From: Candidatus Iainarchaeum sp.
GTDB taxonomy: Archaea > Iainarchaeota > Iainarchaeia > Iainarchaeales > JAFCCW01
DNA: 34,413 nt
Direction of reading: 5' to 3'
Assembly: GCA_017609985.1 (NCBI GenBank)
Contig: JAFCCW010000007.1
Span: forward strand, 1 to 34,413
Shown piece by piece: positions 7,416 to 14,369 of the stretch. The notes beneath the pieces are model-generated. The model was given only the letters and a program-made list of their open reading frames with translations, searched no databases and had not been told where the DNA came from. How positions within the stretch are numbered: the stretch's first letter is position 1; each line of letters opens with the position of its first letter. The translations under genes and the position numbers were made by a program.

Positions 7416-7790
7416 ATGGTTCCTGAAGAAGAATTTCATAAGTCTAGAAGAATGTTTGTGTTTCACACAGGCCGTGTCTTTGTAGCTGAAAAAAAGTCTC
7501 CTCTTTCTCACAAAGAATGGTTTGAATCTCTTGAATGGGATTCTGAAAAAGTTATTGAAAACAATGTTCGCGGTTTTGTTTCCTGGAAGGGAGATGTCTA
7601 TTTCTACAAGGGAACTGATTTTCATGTTGACAAGGAATCTGAGTGGGAGTTCTTTGAATTTCTTCCAGTGCTTGCAGAAAAAATAAATATTTCCAAGAAA
7701 GCAAGAATTTACGGCGGGTTAGAGAAAGCAAACATTGGCTGGCAGTGGAATCCGCTAAAAAAATATGGCTTGTTCGGGGACTTTGTCTAA
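7416..7790 (+). CDS. Conserved-looking small soluble protein of unknown function
   Basis: I do not recognise this 124-residue protein. It is soluble, rich in aromatic residues (ten Trp or more per 124 would be unusual; here several lie in EWFESLEW, SWKGDVYFYKG, SEWEFFEF and IGWQWNP), and alternates short strands and helices, suggesting a compact alpha/beta fold. There is no signal peptide or membrane segment. It starts leaderless from the shared palindromic TATA box, and codon use resembles its neighbours, which supports a real gene. It is divergent from the HD hydrolase and followed by tRNA-Arg on the other strand. Confidence 0.7.
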   Translation: MVPEEEFHKSRRMFVFHTGRVFVAEKKSPLSHKEWFESLEWDSEKVIENNVRGFVSWKGDVYFYKGTDFHVDKESEWEFFEFLPVLAEKINISKKARIYGGLEKANIGWQWNPLKKYGLFGDFV

Positions 7791-7802
7791 GAAAAGAAAT
7801 AA

Positions 7803-7998
7803 CGGGTCCGGGGAGATTCGAACTCCCGACCTACTGCTTGCCCCGACTAACCGGTTTTTGCCGGCTCGCTATCCCGCAAGCGGGATGCGCCCGTTCGAGT
7901 TTGCTCGAACTGGGTTTTGGAAGCGAGTCCTCCGCAGAGGGTGAGTGCTCCGAAAAAGCCGTAGGAGGCAGTTGCCCTATCCTCTAGGCTACGGACCC
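7803..7998 (-). tRNA. tRNA-Arg(CCU) with a 123-base intron
   Basis: Read on the minus strand from 7998: acceptor GGGTCCG, TA, D-stem GCCT/GGGC, anticodon stem ACTGC (with GCAGT), loop CTCCTA plus A from the second exon, variable AGGTC, T-arm GGGAG TTCGAAT CTCCC, acceptor CGGACCC, discriminator G. Exon 1 is 7962-7998 (37 nt) and exon 2 is 7803-7838 (36 nt); the intron lies between positions 37 and 38. The joined anticodon is CCU, reading AGG (Arg). CCA is not encoded. A TATA-like gctttttattga (complement of 8022-8033) is at promoter distance and overlaps the stop of the neighbouring gene. Confidence 0.93.
7839..7961 (-). other. tRNA intron with bulge-helix-bulge borders and multi-hairpin fold
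   Basis: The borders form a textbook splice motif: ACTGC/GCAGT outer helix; 3-nt bulge CAA; 4-bp helix CTCC/GGGG; 3-nt bulge TAC; inner helix GGCT/AGTC. Inside are a CCGG hairpin (7851-7864), a stem 7865-7870 with 7922-7927 enclosing two hairpins (7871-7886, and 7890-7914 with a one-base bulge and 7-bp upper stem), and a CCTC/GAGG hairpin (7929-7940). No box C/D or ACA motif was found and no ORF fits. Confidence 0.85.
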
Positions 7999-8032
7999 AT
8001 TGAAATAAAATTCCTCGACAATCAATAAAAAG

Positions 8033-8758
8033 CTATTTGCGTCTTGTTTTTCTTTTGTTTTTTCTCTCTTTGCCTCTTCTATTCATTCTTTCCATTTCTC
8101 GTTTTGCAAGATCTCTCAACTGGCTTCTTTCATCGAATACTAAGTCTCCTAACCTGAACACATCTCGGTCATCTCCAAGTTTTCCAATTGTAGTCAATGC
8201 CTGCAGTCTTACATTAAATTTTTGGTGTTTTTCAGTAAGGTGCATGATTGATGGAATGTCTGCTCTTGTTCCGATTTTTCTCAGCGCAATAAGGCAGTTA
8301 ATTATAATTTCATTTCTTTCTTGCATTTTTTTTCCTGGAAAAAGCTGCCTTAGAACAAGGTTTTTGTATCTCGTGTGCCCCATGTCTCCAATCACGCTGA
8401 TTATGTGCAGTTTGTATCTTTCGTTTGGGTTTTCTAATGCTTTTTCAAGTTCTCTTCCAACAATGCTTGGGTGAACGTGAGCAAGAAATGTGAGTACGGC
8501 AAGCACATGCTCTCTAGTGAGTGTGTGGGTGTGAAGCAGGTCTCCGGCAATCATTGCACTGTTTCCTGTGACTGATTTTCTTTCTCTTTCCCCGATTTTA
8601 AGATATCTTTCCGGAATAAATTCTTCTGTTACCTCTGGCTTTGCATCACTTGCTCTCATTTTTTTCAACACTCTCTGAAAATGTGTTTCCAGTGCTCTGT
8701 AAGTTTCAGGAGGGCATACTTCTTCCAAAGATTTTTTTGCAGGTTTTATTTTTCTCAT
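8033..8758 (-). CDS. HEAT-repeat-like protein
   Basis: This 241-residue, soluble, basic, all-helical protein has repeated helical pairs in the second half: EHVLAVLTFLAHVHPSIV, RYKLHIISVIGDMGH, NEIIINCLIALRKIGTRADI, NVRLQALTTIGKLGDDRDV and SQLRDLAKREMERM. These are HEAT/PBS-lyase-type repeats (about 30 residues each), used for protein binding. The tail is Arg/Lys-rich (RRGKERKNKRKTRRK), hinting at nucleic-acid contact. It follows the lipid-kinase-like gene by 12 bases at the end of the fibrillarin run, and its stop overlaps the tRNA-Arg promoter. Specific role unknown. Confidence 0.78.
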   Translation of the reverse strand: MRKIKPAKKSLEEVCPPETYRALETHFQRVLKKMRASDAKPEVTEEFIPERYLKIGERERKSVTGNSAMIAGDLLHTHTLTREHVLAVLTFLAHVHPSIVGRELEKALENPNERYKLHIISVIGDMGHTRYKNLVLRQLFPGKKMQERNEIIINCLIALRKIGTRADIPSIMHLTEKHQKFNVRLQALTTIGKLGDDRDVFRLGDLVFDERSQLRDLAKREMERMNRRGKERKNKRKTRRK

Positions 8759-8770
8759 TCTATCTTCTTC

Positions 8771-9328
8771 TTAAATCAGAAAAGTTAAAACTGCTCCGCA
8801 CGCGACTGGGATAGTGAGATTGTCTTCGAACGGAATTAATTCAACAATTGTTCCGGACAGTGCAACAACCAATGATGTTGCTGGAGAAAAACCTGCAAGC
8901 AACAAAGCAAACTCTGCTGAAAAAAAGAATGCTGCTGAACCCTCCAAGCTTTTGTTTTCAATAATCTTTTTCTTTCCAAACTTTTTCCCAATCAATGTAG
9001 AGAATGCATCCCCTACGACTGTGACAAGCATTGCTCCAAGAACAATCTGCTCTGAATTAAACAAAACCATTGTGAGCAGCATTCCTGCAAAGAAAGACAG
9101 TGCGCCTTTTCCTGGAAATTCCTCTGTGTCTCTTCCAACTATTTCAACTATCTGCGAGAATGGAAACAGTCTGTGTCCTTTTGAAAGAATAAATGCTGTT
9201 AGTCCTCCAAGAACAAGTCCTGTTCCAAGAACAAGCTTTGTGTTTTCAAGTCCAGAAAAAACAAGCAATGCAATAAATGCAAGGCCAAAAAACAGGTGCA
9301 CTAACTGCCTCTTAATTTCTGTTTTCAT
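8771..9328 (-). CDS. Dolichol/phytol kinase-like CTP-dependent lipid kinase (SEC59 family)
   Basis: This 185-residue membrane protein has about six segments. The family pattern is visible: RQLVHLFFG at the N-terminus, VGDAFSTLIGKKFGKKKI followed by KSLEGSAAFF, and the late TIVELIPFEDNLTIPVACG. These match the SEC59/dolichol kinase, phytol kinase and CDP-diglyceride-synthase-like family, which uses CTP to phosphorylate polyprenols or related lipids. In archaea such proteins feed isoprenoid-lipid or dolichol-phosphate metabolism; the exact substrate cannot be read. The start overlaps the fibrillarin stop by 4 bases (ATGA, 9325-9328), so the pair is co-transcribed. Confidence 0.84.
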   Translation of the reverse strand: MKTEIKRQLVHLFFGLAFIALLVFSGLENTKLVLGTGLVLGGLTAFILSKGHRLFPFSQIVEIVGRDTEEFPGKGALSFFAGMLLTMVLFNSEQIVLGAMLVTVVGDAFSTLIGKKFGKKKIIENKSLEGSAAFFFSAEFALLLAGFSPATSLVVALSGTIVELIPFEDNLTIPVACGAVLTFLI

Positions 9329-9987
9329 TTTTTCACTCCTAGCACAAGCAAGTGTTCTTTTTCAAATGGCTCTAGCTTTATTTTTTCCAAAATCGTAAAC
9401 TCTTTTTCAAGTTCTTTTACCTCTGTTGCAAAAACACGGCCTAGGTTTTTTTTCTGGGAAATGCTTCTTCCCTTCAAGGCAATTATTCCAAACTTTCCTT
9501 TTTTCAAAAATTGTTTTGCGTTCTTGTTGAAAATGCTTGCCTGGTCTCTTTGTGAAACATCTTGGTATAGCAAATCGATTTCCTGTTCTTCTAAATATTC
9601 TGCGTATTCTTCTGGCTTTCCAGCGTCTGCCACAACCGGCACAATGTTCTCTCTGTCGTCACATATCTGAAGCAGTTTTCTCATTGTTCTTTCGCTTATG
9701 TCAACTCCGAACACAACTCCTTTTTCTCCAACAATGTCTGAGATGTGCGAAGCAGTTGTTCCCTCTGCCACTCCAAGATAAAGCACTTTGTTTCCTTCGG
9801 CGAGGGGGACCTGTTTTAGTCCATTCTTTATTCCTGCTGCAAGTTTGCTTCTGAAAGGATTCCATTCCCTGAATTCTTTTCCCTGTATGTTCAAGAGCTT
9901 TTCGCCATAGACTCGCTTGCCGGGGGCAAGGTTGGGAGTAACCAAAGCAGAATTATGTATAAGTATTCTTGTGTGTTTTTCTTTCAT
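9325..9987 (-). CDS. flpA: Fibrillarin, rRNA/tRNA 2'-O-methyltransferase
   Basis: This 220-residue archaeal fibrillarin carries the typical N-terminal segment (TPNLAPGKRVYGEKLL, EFREWNPFRSKLAAGI), the SAM-binding motif VLYLGVAEGTTASHISDIVG, the acidic GVDISERTMRKLL, and the motif VVADAGKPEEYA, then DLLYQDVSQRDQA and IALKGRSI. It is the methyltransferase of box C/D guide RNPs with Nop5 and L7Ae, modifying rRNA and tRNA. It lies 75 bases after Nop5 on the same strand but has its own TATA-like ctatttatact (complement of about 10009-10018) at leaderless distance from ATG 9987. Confidence 0.95.
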   Translation of the reverse strand: MKEKHTRILIHNSALVTPNLAPGKRVYGEKLLNIQGKEFREWNPFRSKLAAGIKNGLKQVPLAEGNKVLYLGVAEGTTASHISDIVGEKGVVFGVDISERTMRKLLQICDDRENIVPVVADAGKPEEYAEYLEEQEIDLLYQDVSQRDQASIFNKNAKQFLKKGKFGIIALKGRSISQKKNLGRVFATEVKELEKEFTILEKIKLEPFEKEHLLVLGVKK

Positions 9988-10062
9988 GGATTATTATTGC
10001 TTGAAAGAGTATAAATAGTTTTTCTGATTTTTTCTTTTCTTCTAAAAATTAGGATTTGGTAA

Positions 10063-11169
10063 TTATTGTGGTTTTGTTGGTCTCTTCAAGGGTTTTCTTT
10101 TTCCAAAGCCTGCTTTTGGAGTCCTGTTTTTGTGCCTGTGTTTTTGTCTTGGTTTGTGTTTTGCTTTGCTTGAAGTATGTGGTTGATGTTTTGTTTTCCC
10201 TGAAGTGTGTGTTTGGTGTCTGGGTTTTGTTTTCCTTGAAGTATGCGGTTTGTGTTTTGTTTTTTCTGCAGTGTGTGTTTGGTGTTTTGTTTCTGGTTTA
10301 TCTATCCCTGGATTTGAAATTTGGGCTCTGTGTCTTTTTTTTGGATTGTTTATTATTGGTCTGTCTGGCCCTGCAAGATCTTCTGCTCTTTTCTCAAGCC
10401 ATGCAACAAGCTCTTTGGAATTATTGCTTTTTCCAAAAAAGTCTTCTCTTGCAGCTATTGCTAGCTTTCCCGCAAGAGCTCTTGATATTTTTCCCCTGTT
10501 TCTTCTTGGAACTTTTTTAAGTAGCGGGTGCTGGAATATTACTCCGTGCTTTGGACACTTTGTTCCCTTTTTGAGATGCGAGAACAATGCCTTTTCCGCA
10601 CCCAACACTTGTATGGTTGAAGAAGGCATTTTTGCAAGCCTTTCCTTGCTTCCTGCTTCTGCTAAAAGCTTTGCTCCAATGTTTGCTCCTGCAAGAGCAG
10701 TAAAGTTTGGCATTTCTTTACTCATTTCTTTTTCAATGTAATCAGCAATTTCTTTTTTCTCGTCTCTTAATGCGAGAGATTTTTTTGCTGCTTCTTTTAT
10801 TCTCTTGAATGTTTCTTCATCAAACTCTGCGCCCATGCTCTTGCTTGCTGCCTGAGAAATCTTTTCAGCGCTTTCACTGCTTTGCCCTGTTTCCTCAATT
10901 TTTTCAACAGCGAAATTTTCTCTGCTTCCCAACTCTGCAACAAGCCTGATGTATGTTTCTGAATTGTTCGCTGTTCTCTGAAGCTCTGGAAAGTGGCCAC
11001 CATACCATTCAATGACCTGTTCTGCCAGAAGATTAAATGCGTCATCAAGGTCCTGACTTAATCCAACGGCTCGCACAATGCTCTGTTCTTTGCCAGAGTA
11101 TTTTTCTTCAACTTTCTTGCGCGCTTTTCCGAGAAGCTTTTTTCTCAAAGCACCCATGTCTTTTGCCAT
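10063..11169 (-). CDS. Nop5 (Nop56/58-like) C/D RNP scaffold, N-terminal domain absent
   Basis: The 368-residue protein has the Nop5 coiled coil (residues about 1-150, with EWYGGHFPEL) and the Nop signature: FTALAGANIGAKLLAEAGS, RLAKMPSSTIQVLGAEKALF, PKHGVIFQHPLL and RGKISRALAGKLAIAAR. Known archaeal Nop5 has an extra N-terminal domain of about 110-120 residues that binds fibrillarin; here the protein begins directly at the coiled coil. ATG 11169 is chosen because a TATA-like ctttaaaac (complement of 11192-11200) sits about 26 bases upstream; an in-frame extension to TTG 11217 would not restore the domain. Residues about 275-368 are a His/Lys/Thr-rich repetitive basic tail. Confidence 0.9.
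   Translation of the reverse strand: MAKDMGALRKKLLGKARKKVEEKYSGKEQSIVRAVGLSQDLDDAFNLLAEQVIEWYGGHFPELQRTANNSETYIRLVAELGSRENFAVEKIEETGQSSESAEKISQAASKSMGAEFDEETFKRIKEAAKKSLALRDEKKEIADYIEKEMSKEMPNFTALAGANIGAKLLAEAGSKERLAKMPSSTIQVLGAEKALFSHLKKGTKCPKHGVIFQHPLLKKVPRRNRGKISRALAGKLAIAAREDFFGKSNNSKELVAWLEKRAEDLAGPDRPIINNPKKRHRAQISNPGIDKPETKHQTHTAEKTKHKPHTSRKTKPRHQTHTSGKTKHQPHTSSKAKHKPRQKHRHKNRTPKAGFGKRKPLKRPTKPQ
10132..10290 (-). repeat. Imperfect 30-39-base tandem repeats coding the Nop5 tail
   Basis: On the coding strand the units translate to variants of KHQTHTAEKT, KHKPHTSRKT, RHQTHTSGKT, KHQPHTSSKA. The DNA repeats the pattern cctgaagtgtgtgtttggtg with changes (plus-strand sense). About four units are visible. 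It encodes the basic Nop5 tail and is prone to slippage. Confidence 0.7.
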
Positions 11170-11191
11170 GTTATAACCTTGTTTGCAAAGT

Positions 11192-11200
11192 GTTTTAAAG
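11192..11200 (-). promoter_or_regulatory. TATA-like box of Nop5
   Basis: Read on the minus strand this is CTTTAAAAC, centred about 26 bases before the ATG at 11169. It supports transcription starting at the ATG, so the short N-terminus is probably genuine and not a frameshift. Confidence 0.5.
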
Positions 11201-11216
11201 CTTCTAACCTGAGTCA

Positions 11217-11320
11217 AATCCGCCTCTATTGCTGGGTCTCGAATGATTCTCTGTTTCAGTATTGCTTTTATTTGGTTAAGCCTTGAAGCCCTCTTTTTTT
11301 TGGAATGAATTTTTCTTGCC
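11217..11320 (-). other. Intergenic remnant resembling the tail of the upstream repeat protein
   Basis: The Nop5 frame stays open upstream to about 11320 and translates to KARKIHSKKKRASRLNQIKA and onward. Its segment RASRLNQIKAIL resembles RHRLNRIKIKL at the end of the 311-residue neighbour, and 21 of 27 bases match over the AGGCTTAA... block. It has no start codon of its own. A 23-codon ORF (ATG at 11340) also overlaps it. It may be a decayed duplicate. Confidence 0.35.
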
Positions 11321-11338
11321 TTTCAAATATTCTTGGCA

Positions 11339-12274
11339 TTATTCAAGCACTCCTGTTTTTCCTTCCGCCAGTTTTATTTTAATTCGATTAAGCCTGTGTT
11401 TAACTTGTCTTGAGCGAGCTTTTTTCAATGCTTCTTCAACTCTTTCAATTGCTTTTTTTATATCTCTTGGATTAAACACAATGTTTCCTTCTGTTTCAAA
11501 AATTGTGAATGCAATAAACCTTTCTGGGTTTGATTGGACTATCTGATTTACAAGTCTGGGGGTTAATCCTGTTTCCTGTGCAATTTTTCTTGTTCCTTTT
11601 CCCGGAGAGTTTGCTATTGGTCTGAAAACTCTTTTTGCAAGGCTGTCTCTAAATTCTCCCGCGAGATATTTTAACCAGCCACCATATCCTGCGAATGTTT
11701 TTCCATTAACTTTTGTTATCGAAAGTCTTCCATATAGTCTATTGAGTTCTTCTGAAAAGTTTCCTTTATCAATTGGAGCTCCCGATTCAATTGCTCTTTG
11801 AATTATGTTAGTGTCTCTTTCAGGATATGTTCCTGGCGGGGCTGTCAGCATACTTATGTTGTGTCTTTCTTTCAAATATTCTGCCCAACTCCCATGCCCT
11901 GCAAATCTTTTGCCTCTTATTGTTTGGTTTCTCACTCTTGAGTAAAGATTTCTTAGTCGCGAATGTTCATCCCAGTAACCAGCATCCATTTGTGTCCCTT
12001 TCTGGATTTCTTTTTCGACAAGATTGTGGGTTTGTTCATGATATGTTCCTTCCATCGCAGTAAGAGAGTTTATCCCGTGCTCTTGCTCCAGATACTTGTA
12101 CCATGTACCGTGTCCTCTGAATGATTTTCCCTTTTTTCTCTCTCGTCTGACACGGTGAAGAAGCGTTTTCAACGAACTTTTGCTTTCCCAGTGCCCATAG
12201 TCCATTGGCAAGCCTGCTTGAATTCTTTTTTGTATTTGGGAGTGCGTTCTCGCGTGGCTTGGTCTTGCAGGCAT
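11339..12274 (-). CDS. Unrecognised protein with three 70-residue repeats and a C-terminal HTH-like segment
   Basis: This 311-residue soluble basic protein is not recognised. Residues about 10-81, 82-153 and 154-215 are three copies of one unit, each with a helix I..R.I..G.P.D.G, an R-rich middle (L..L..RVR), the core GKSFRGHGTWYKYL / GKRFAGHGSWAEYL / GKTFAGYGGWLKYL and, in the first two, an ending near LTA..GTY. The Trp-containing cores are spaced 72 and 70 residues apart. Residues 228-247 (RKIAQETGLTPRLVNQIVQS) look like a helix-turn-helix, followed by a basic helical tail. The repeats faintly recall DNA-binding repeats of HNH endonuclease-associated proteins, but no nuclease motif is present. 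Leaderless start at ATG 12274. Confidence 0.75.
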   Translation of the reverse strand: MPARPSHARTHSQIQKRIQAGLPMDYGHWESKSSLKTLLHRVRRERKKGKSFRGHGTWYKYLEQEHGINSLTAMEGTYHEQTHNLVEKEIQKGTQMDAGYWDEHSRLRNLYSRVRNQTIRGKRFAGHGSWAEYLKERHNISMLTAPPGTYPERDTNIIQRAIESGAPIDKGNFSEELNRLYGRLSITKVNGKTFAGYGGWLKYLAGEFRDSLAKRVFRPIANSPGKGTRKIAQETGLTPRLVNQIVQSNPERFIAFTIFETEGNIVFNPRDIKKAIERVEEALKKARSRQVKHRLNRIKIKLAEGKTGVLE

Positions 12275-12358
12275 CTAATCAATAATGTTTTTCTAAAATT
12301 AAAGCCTTTTCCTTTCCCCCGATTCTGTTTAAAACCTTTTTCCATGCAAATTTATTCT

Positions 12359-13855
12359 ATGCCAAAAGAAGAAACAGTCAATCTTGCCCTGCGACGCGGT
12401 CTGTTTTATCCTGCTGCTGATGTTTATGCTAATGCTCCAGGGGGCTTCTGGGATTTTGGTCCAGAGGGAAGCAAGATTCGAAGAAACATTATTCAGCTCT
12501 GGCGTTCTGAGCTAGTTGAAAAAGAAGGCTTTGTTGAAATTCACGGGGCACAAATTCTGCCAGAAGATGTTTTCAAAGCCTCAGGTCATCTTGAAAACTT
12601 TAATGACCCGATTGTTCAGTGCAGGAAATGCAATTCTTTAAACCGCGCTGACAAACTTATTGCTGACAAGATTGATGACATTGTTCCAGAGAGCCTTGCT
12701 ACTCCTGAATTAGACAAAATGATTGAAGAACACAAAATAGAGTGCCCAAAATGCAAAGCTCGCGATTTCAATGAGGTTAAAAAATTTAACATGATGATGA
12801 GGGTTGACATTGGTGCAACCGGCGACCAGCCATGTTATCTTCGCCCGGAGACTTGCCAGTCAATTTTCCTTGACTTCAAGCGTCTTTACCAGCTTCACCG
12901 AGGAGATCTTCCATTAGGAATTTCTCAGGCAGGAGCTTCTTTCAGAAACGAGATTTCTCCGAGAAACACTCTTCTCAGGGCACGTGAGTTTGGACAAATG
13001 GAAACAGAAATTTTCTTTAATCCTGACAAGATAGATGAAGTGCCTCAGTGGGGTGAAGTGAAAGACTACAAAATCAACTTAATGCTTCTCGGCAAGAAGG
13101 CGAAGGGAATTTCTTGTGAAGAAGTTGCAAAGAAAAAAATTGTTTCAGGAAAACTTGTTGCTTACTATATTGCTCGCGTCCAGCAATTGTACGAGAAATA
13201 CAATATTCCTGTTGAAAAGATGCGTTTCAGGGAACTTGACAAGGACGAGAAGGCTTTTTATGCAAAGGAAACATGGGACTTTGAAGTTGAAACAGACCTT
13301 GGCTGGATAGAGCTCATGGCCTGCAATTACAGAACAGACTATGATCTTGCAGGACATTCAAAGATTTCAAAGAAAGACTTGATGGTTAATGAGGGCGGCA
13401 AGAAATTTACTCCCCATGTCTTTGAACTCTCAGCAGGAATTGCCAGAACATTTTATGTTGCTTTAGACCTTGCTTTCAGAAAAGAAAAGAGGGGAGGCGA
13501 AGAAAGAATTTTCCTTGACTTTCCTGCCCGAGTCTCTCCCTATCTTGTTGCTGTTTTTCCTCTTGTCAAGAAAGACGGCTTGTTTGAGAAAGCCCGTGAG
13601 CTGTTTGAAGAACTGAACGAGTCTTCTTTTTCTGTTTTCTTTGACGAAAAGGGAAGCATTGGAAAGCGTTATGCGCGCGTTGACGAAATTGGAGTGCCGT
13701 ATGCTGTGACTTTTGACTATGATTCAATGAATGACAAAACAGTTACTCTTAGAGACCGCAACTCAATGAATCAAAAGCGTGTTAAAGTGAAAGAGCTTTC
13801 TGAAATTCTCTGGAAGCTTTCAACGCAAAAGCTTTCCTTCAAGGACATAAAATAG
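12359..13855 (+). CDS. glyS: Glycyl-tRNA synthetase (archaeal/eukaryotic alpha2 type)
   Basis: This 498-residue class II synthetase starts MPKEETVNLALRRGLFYPAA and has motif 1 around GGFWDFGPEGSKIRRNI, a zinc-like pair CRKC and CPKC in the insert, motif 2 FRNEISPRNTLLRAREFGQ with the preceding YLRPETCQSIF, motif 3 SAGIARTFYVAL and the C-terminal anticodon-binding domain (ARVSPYLVAVFPLV). It charges tRNA-Gly in the cytoplasm. TATA-like ctgtttaaaac (12325-12335) makes ATG 12359 the leaderless start; an in-frame ATG at 12344 would lie upstream of the expected transcription start. Its stop abuts the toxin stop with no gap. Confidence 0.95.
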   Translation: MPKEETVNLALRRGLFYPAADVYANAPGGFWDFGPEGSKIRRNIIQLWRSELVEKEGFVEIHGAQILPEDVFKASGHLENFNDPIVQCRKCNSLNRADKLIADKIDDIVPESLATPELDKMIEEHKIECPKCKARDFNEVKKFNMMMRVDIGATGDQPCYLRPETCQSIFLDFKRLYQLHRGDLPLGISQAGASFRNEISPRNTLLRAREFGQMETEIFFNPDKIDEVPQWGEVKDYKINLMLLGKKAKGISCEEVAKKKIVSGKLVAYYIARVQQLYEKYNIPVEKMRFRELDKDEKAFYAKETWDFEVETDLGWIELMACNYRTDYDLAGHSKISKKDLMVNEGGKKFTPHVFELSAGIARTFYVALDLAFRKEKRGGEERIFLDFPARVSPYLVAVFPLVKKDGLFEKARELFEELNESSFSVFFDEKGSIGKRYARVDEIGVPYAVTFDYDSMNDKTVTLRDRNSMNQKRVKVKELSEILWKLSTQKLSFKDIK

Positions 13856-14113
13856 TTATTTGTATATTTTGTCGTGATGGTCATAATCTTCAAGTATTAC
13901 TGTTTTTTCTTTGACAGAGTATATCATCACAAAGGGTCCGAACACATGAACTCTTCTGAATCCCTGCATTGGTTTTCTTAATGGCTTGAATCTATACGGG
14001 TTTTTTAGAATTTGTTTTATTTTTCTTTTCAGTGCTCTTTCCTGCACAGGGTCTTTTTTTGATATTTTTTTAAAAGTTTTTTCAAGATGATTTCTTATCT
14101 TCAGGCTATACAC
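13856..14113 (-). CDS. RelE-family mRNA interferase toxin
   Basis: This 85-residue protein fits the RelE/ParE fold: MYSLKIRNHLEKTFKKISKKD, an internal basic helix, then NPYRFKPLRKPMQGFRRVHVF, GPFVMIYSV and the C-terminal DYDHHDKIYK. Arg and His residues of the last strands are those used for ribosome-dependent mRNA cleavage in RelE toxins. GTG 14113 lies 4 bases after the antitoxin stop; an ATG at 14149 would give 12 extra residues overlapping the antitoxin and is less likely. It is the second gene of the pair, as usual for relBE-type modules. Confidence 0.85.
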   Translation of the reverse strand: MYSLKIRNHLEKTFKKISKKDPVQERALKRKIKQILKNPYRFKPLRKPMQGFRRVHVFGPFVMIYSVKEKTVILEDYDHHDKIYK

Positions 14114-14117
14114 TGAA

Positions 14118-14318
14118 TTATCCCTTCTTGAGCTTTTCAAAGTATTCATCTATGTCTTTTACTTTGAATGCTTTTTGCTTTTTGAGCTTTTCCAGTTTTT
14201 TGATATATTCTGGCCTAAGCTCTGGCTCAAGAAGTTCCTGCTCATATTCTTCTGCCATCTTGTTGATGGCTGCGCTTTTGTCGCGCAGTGCGTATTTTGC
14301 CTTTACAAGGTTAATCAC
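14118..14318 (-). CDS. DUF2683/RelB-like antitoxin
   Basis: From GTG 14318 the product is 66 residues, with LVKAKYALRDKSAAINKMAEEY and the typical LLEPELRPEYIKKLEKLKK, matching DUF2683 antitoxins of archaea that pair with RelE toxins. The N-terminal strand of the ribbon-helix-helix (TAIVKLNDEANHVIN) is encoded upstream in the same frame, so the true start is probably an ATT codon at 14358-14360; the frame is closed by TAA at 14373-14375. It binds the toxin and probably its own promoter, where an 11-bp direct repeat is present. Confidence 0.8.
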   Translation of the reverse strand: MINLVKAKYALRDKSAAINKMAEEYEQELLEPELRPEYIKKLEKLKKQKAFKVKDIDEYFEKLKKG

Positions 14319-14369
14319 ATGGTTTGCTTCATCATTAAGTTTTACTATTGCAGTTGGAATATTATCACC

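Noticed and set aside
7745-7987. 80-codon plus-strand ORF containing GPGRFELPTYCLP
   Set aside because: It is a translation of the reverse of the tRNA-Arg and its intron; GPGRFELPT is a well-known false peptide from tRNA T-arms.
10132-10290. CRISPR-like repeat array
   Set aside because: The units are adjacent, variable in length, lack spacers, and are in frame within Nop5.
10056-10520. 154-codon Leu/Phe/Val-rich plus-strand ORF, seemingly a membrane protein
   Set aside because: It is the antisense reading of the Lys/His/Thr-rich Nop5 tail repeats, which automatically gives hydrophobic residues.
12155-12358. Extension of the glyS frame upstream to 12155
   Set aside because: The extra residues are antisense to the repeat-protein gene; the TATA-like box at 12325-12335 and family start MPKEETV support ATG 12359.
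14098-14113. Frameshift in the toxin gene
   Set aside because: The GTG start at 14113, 4 bases after the antitoxin stop, gives a full-length RelE without needing a frameshift.
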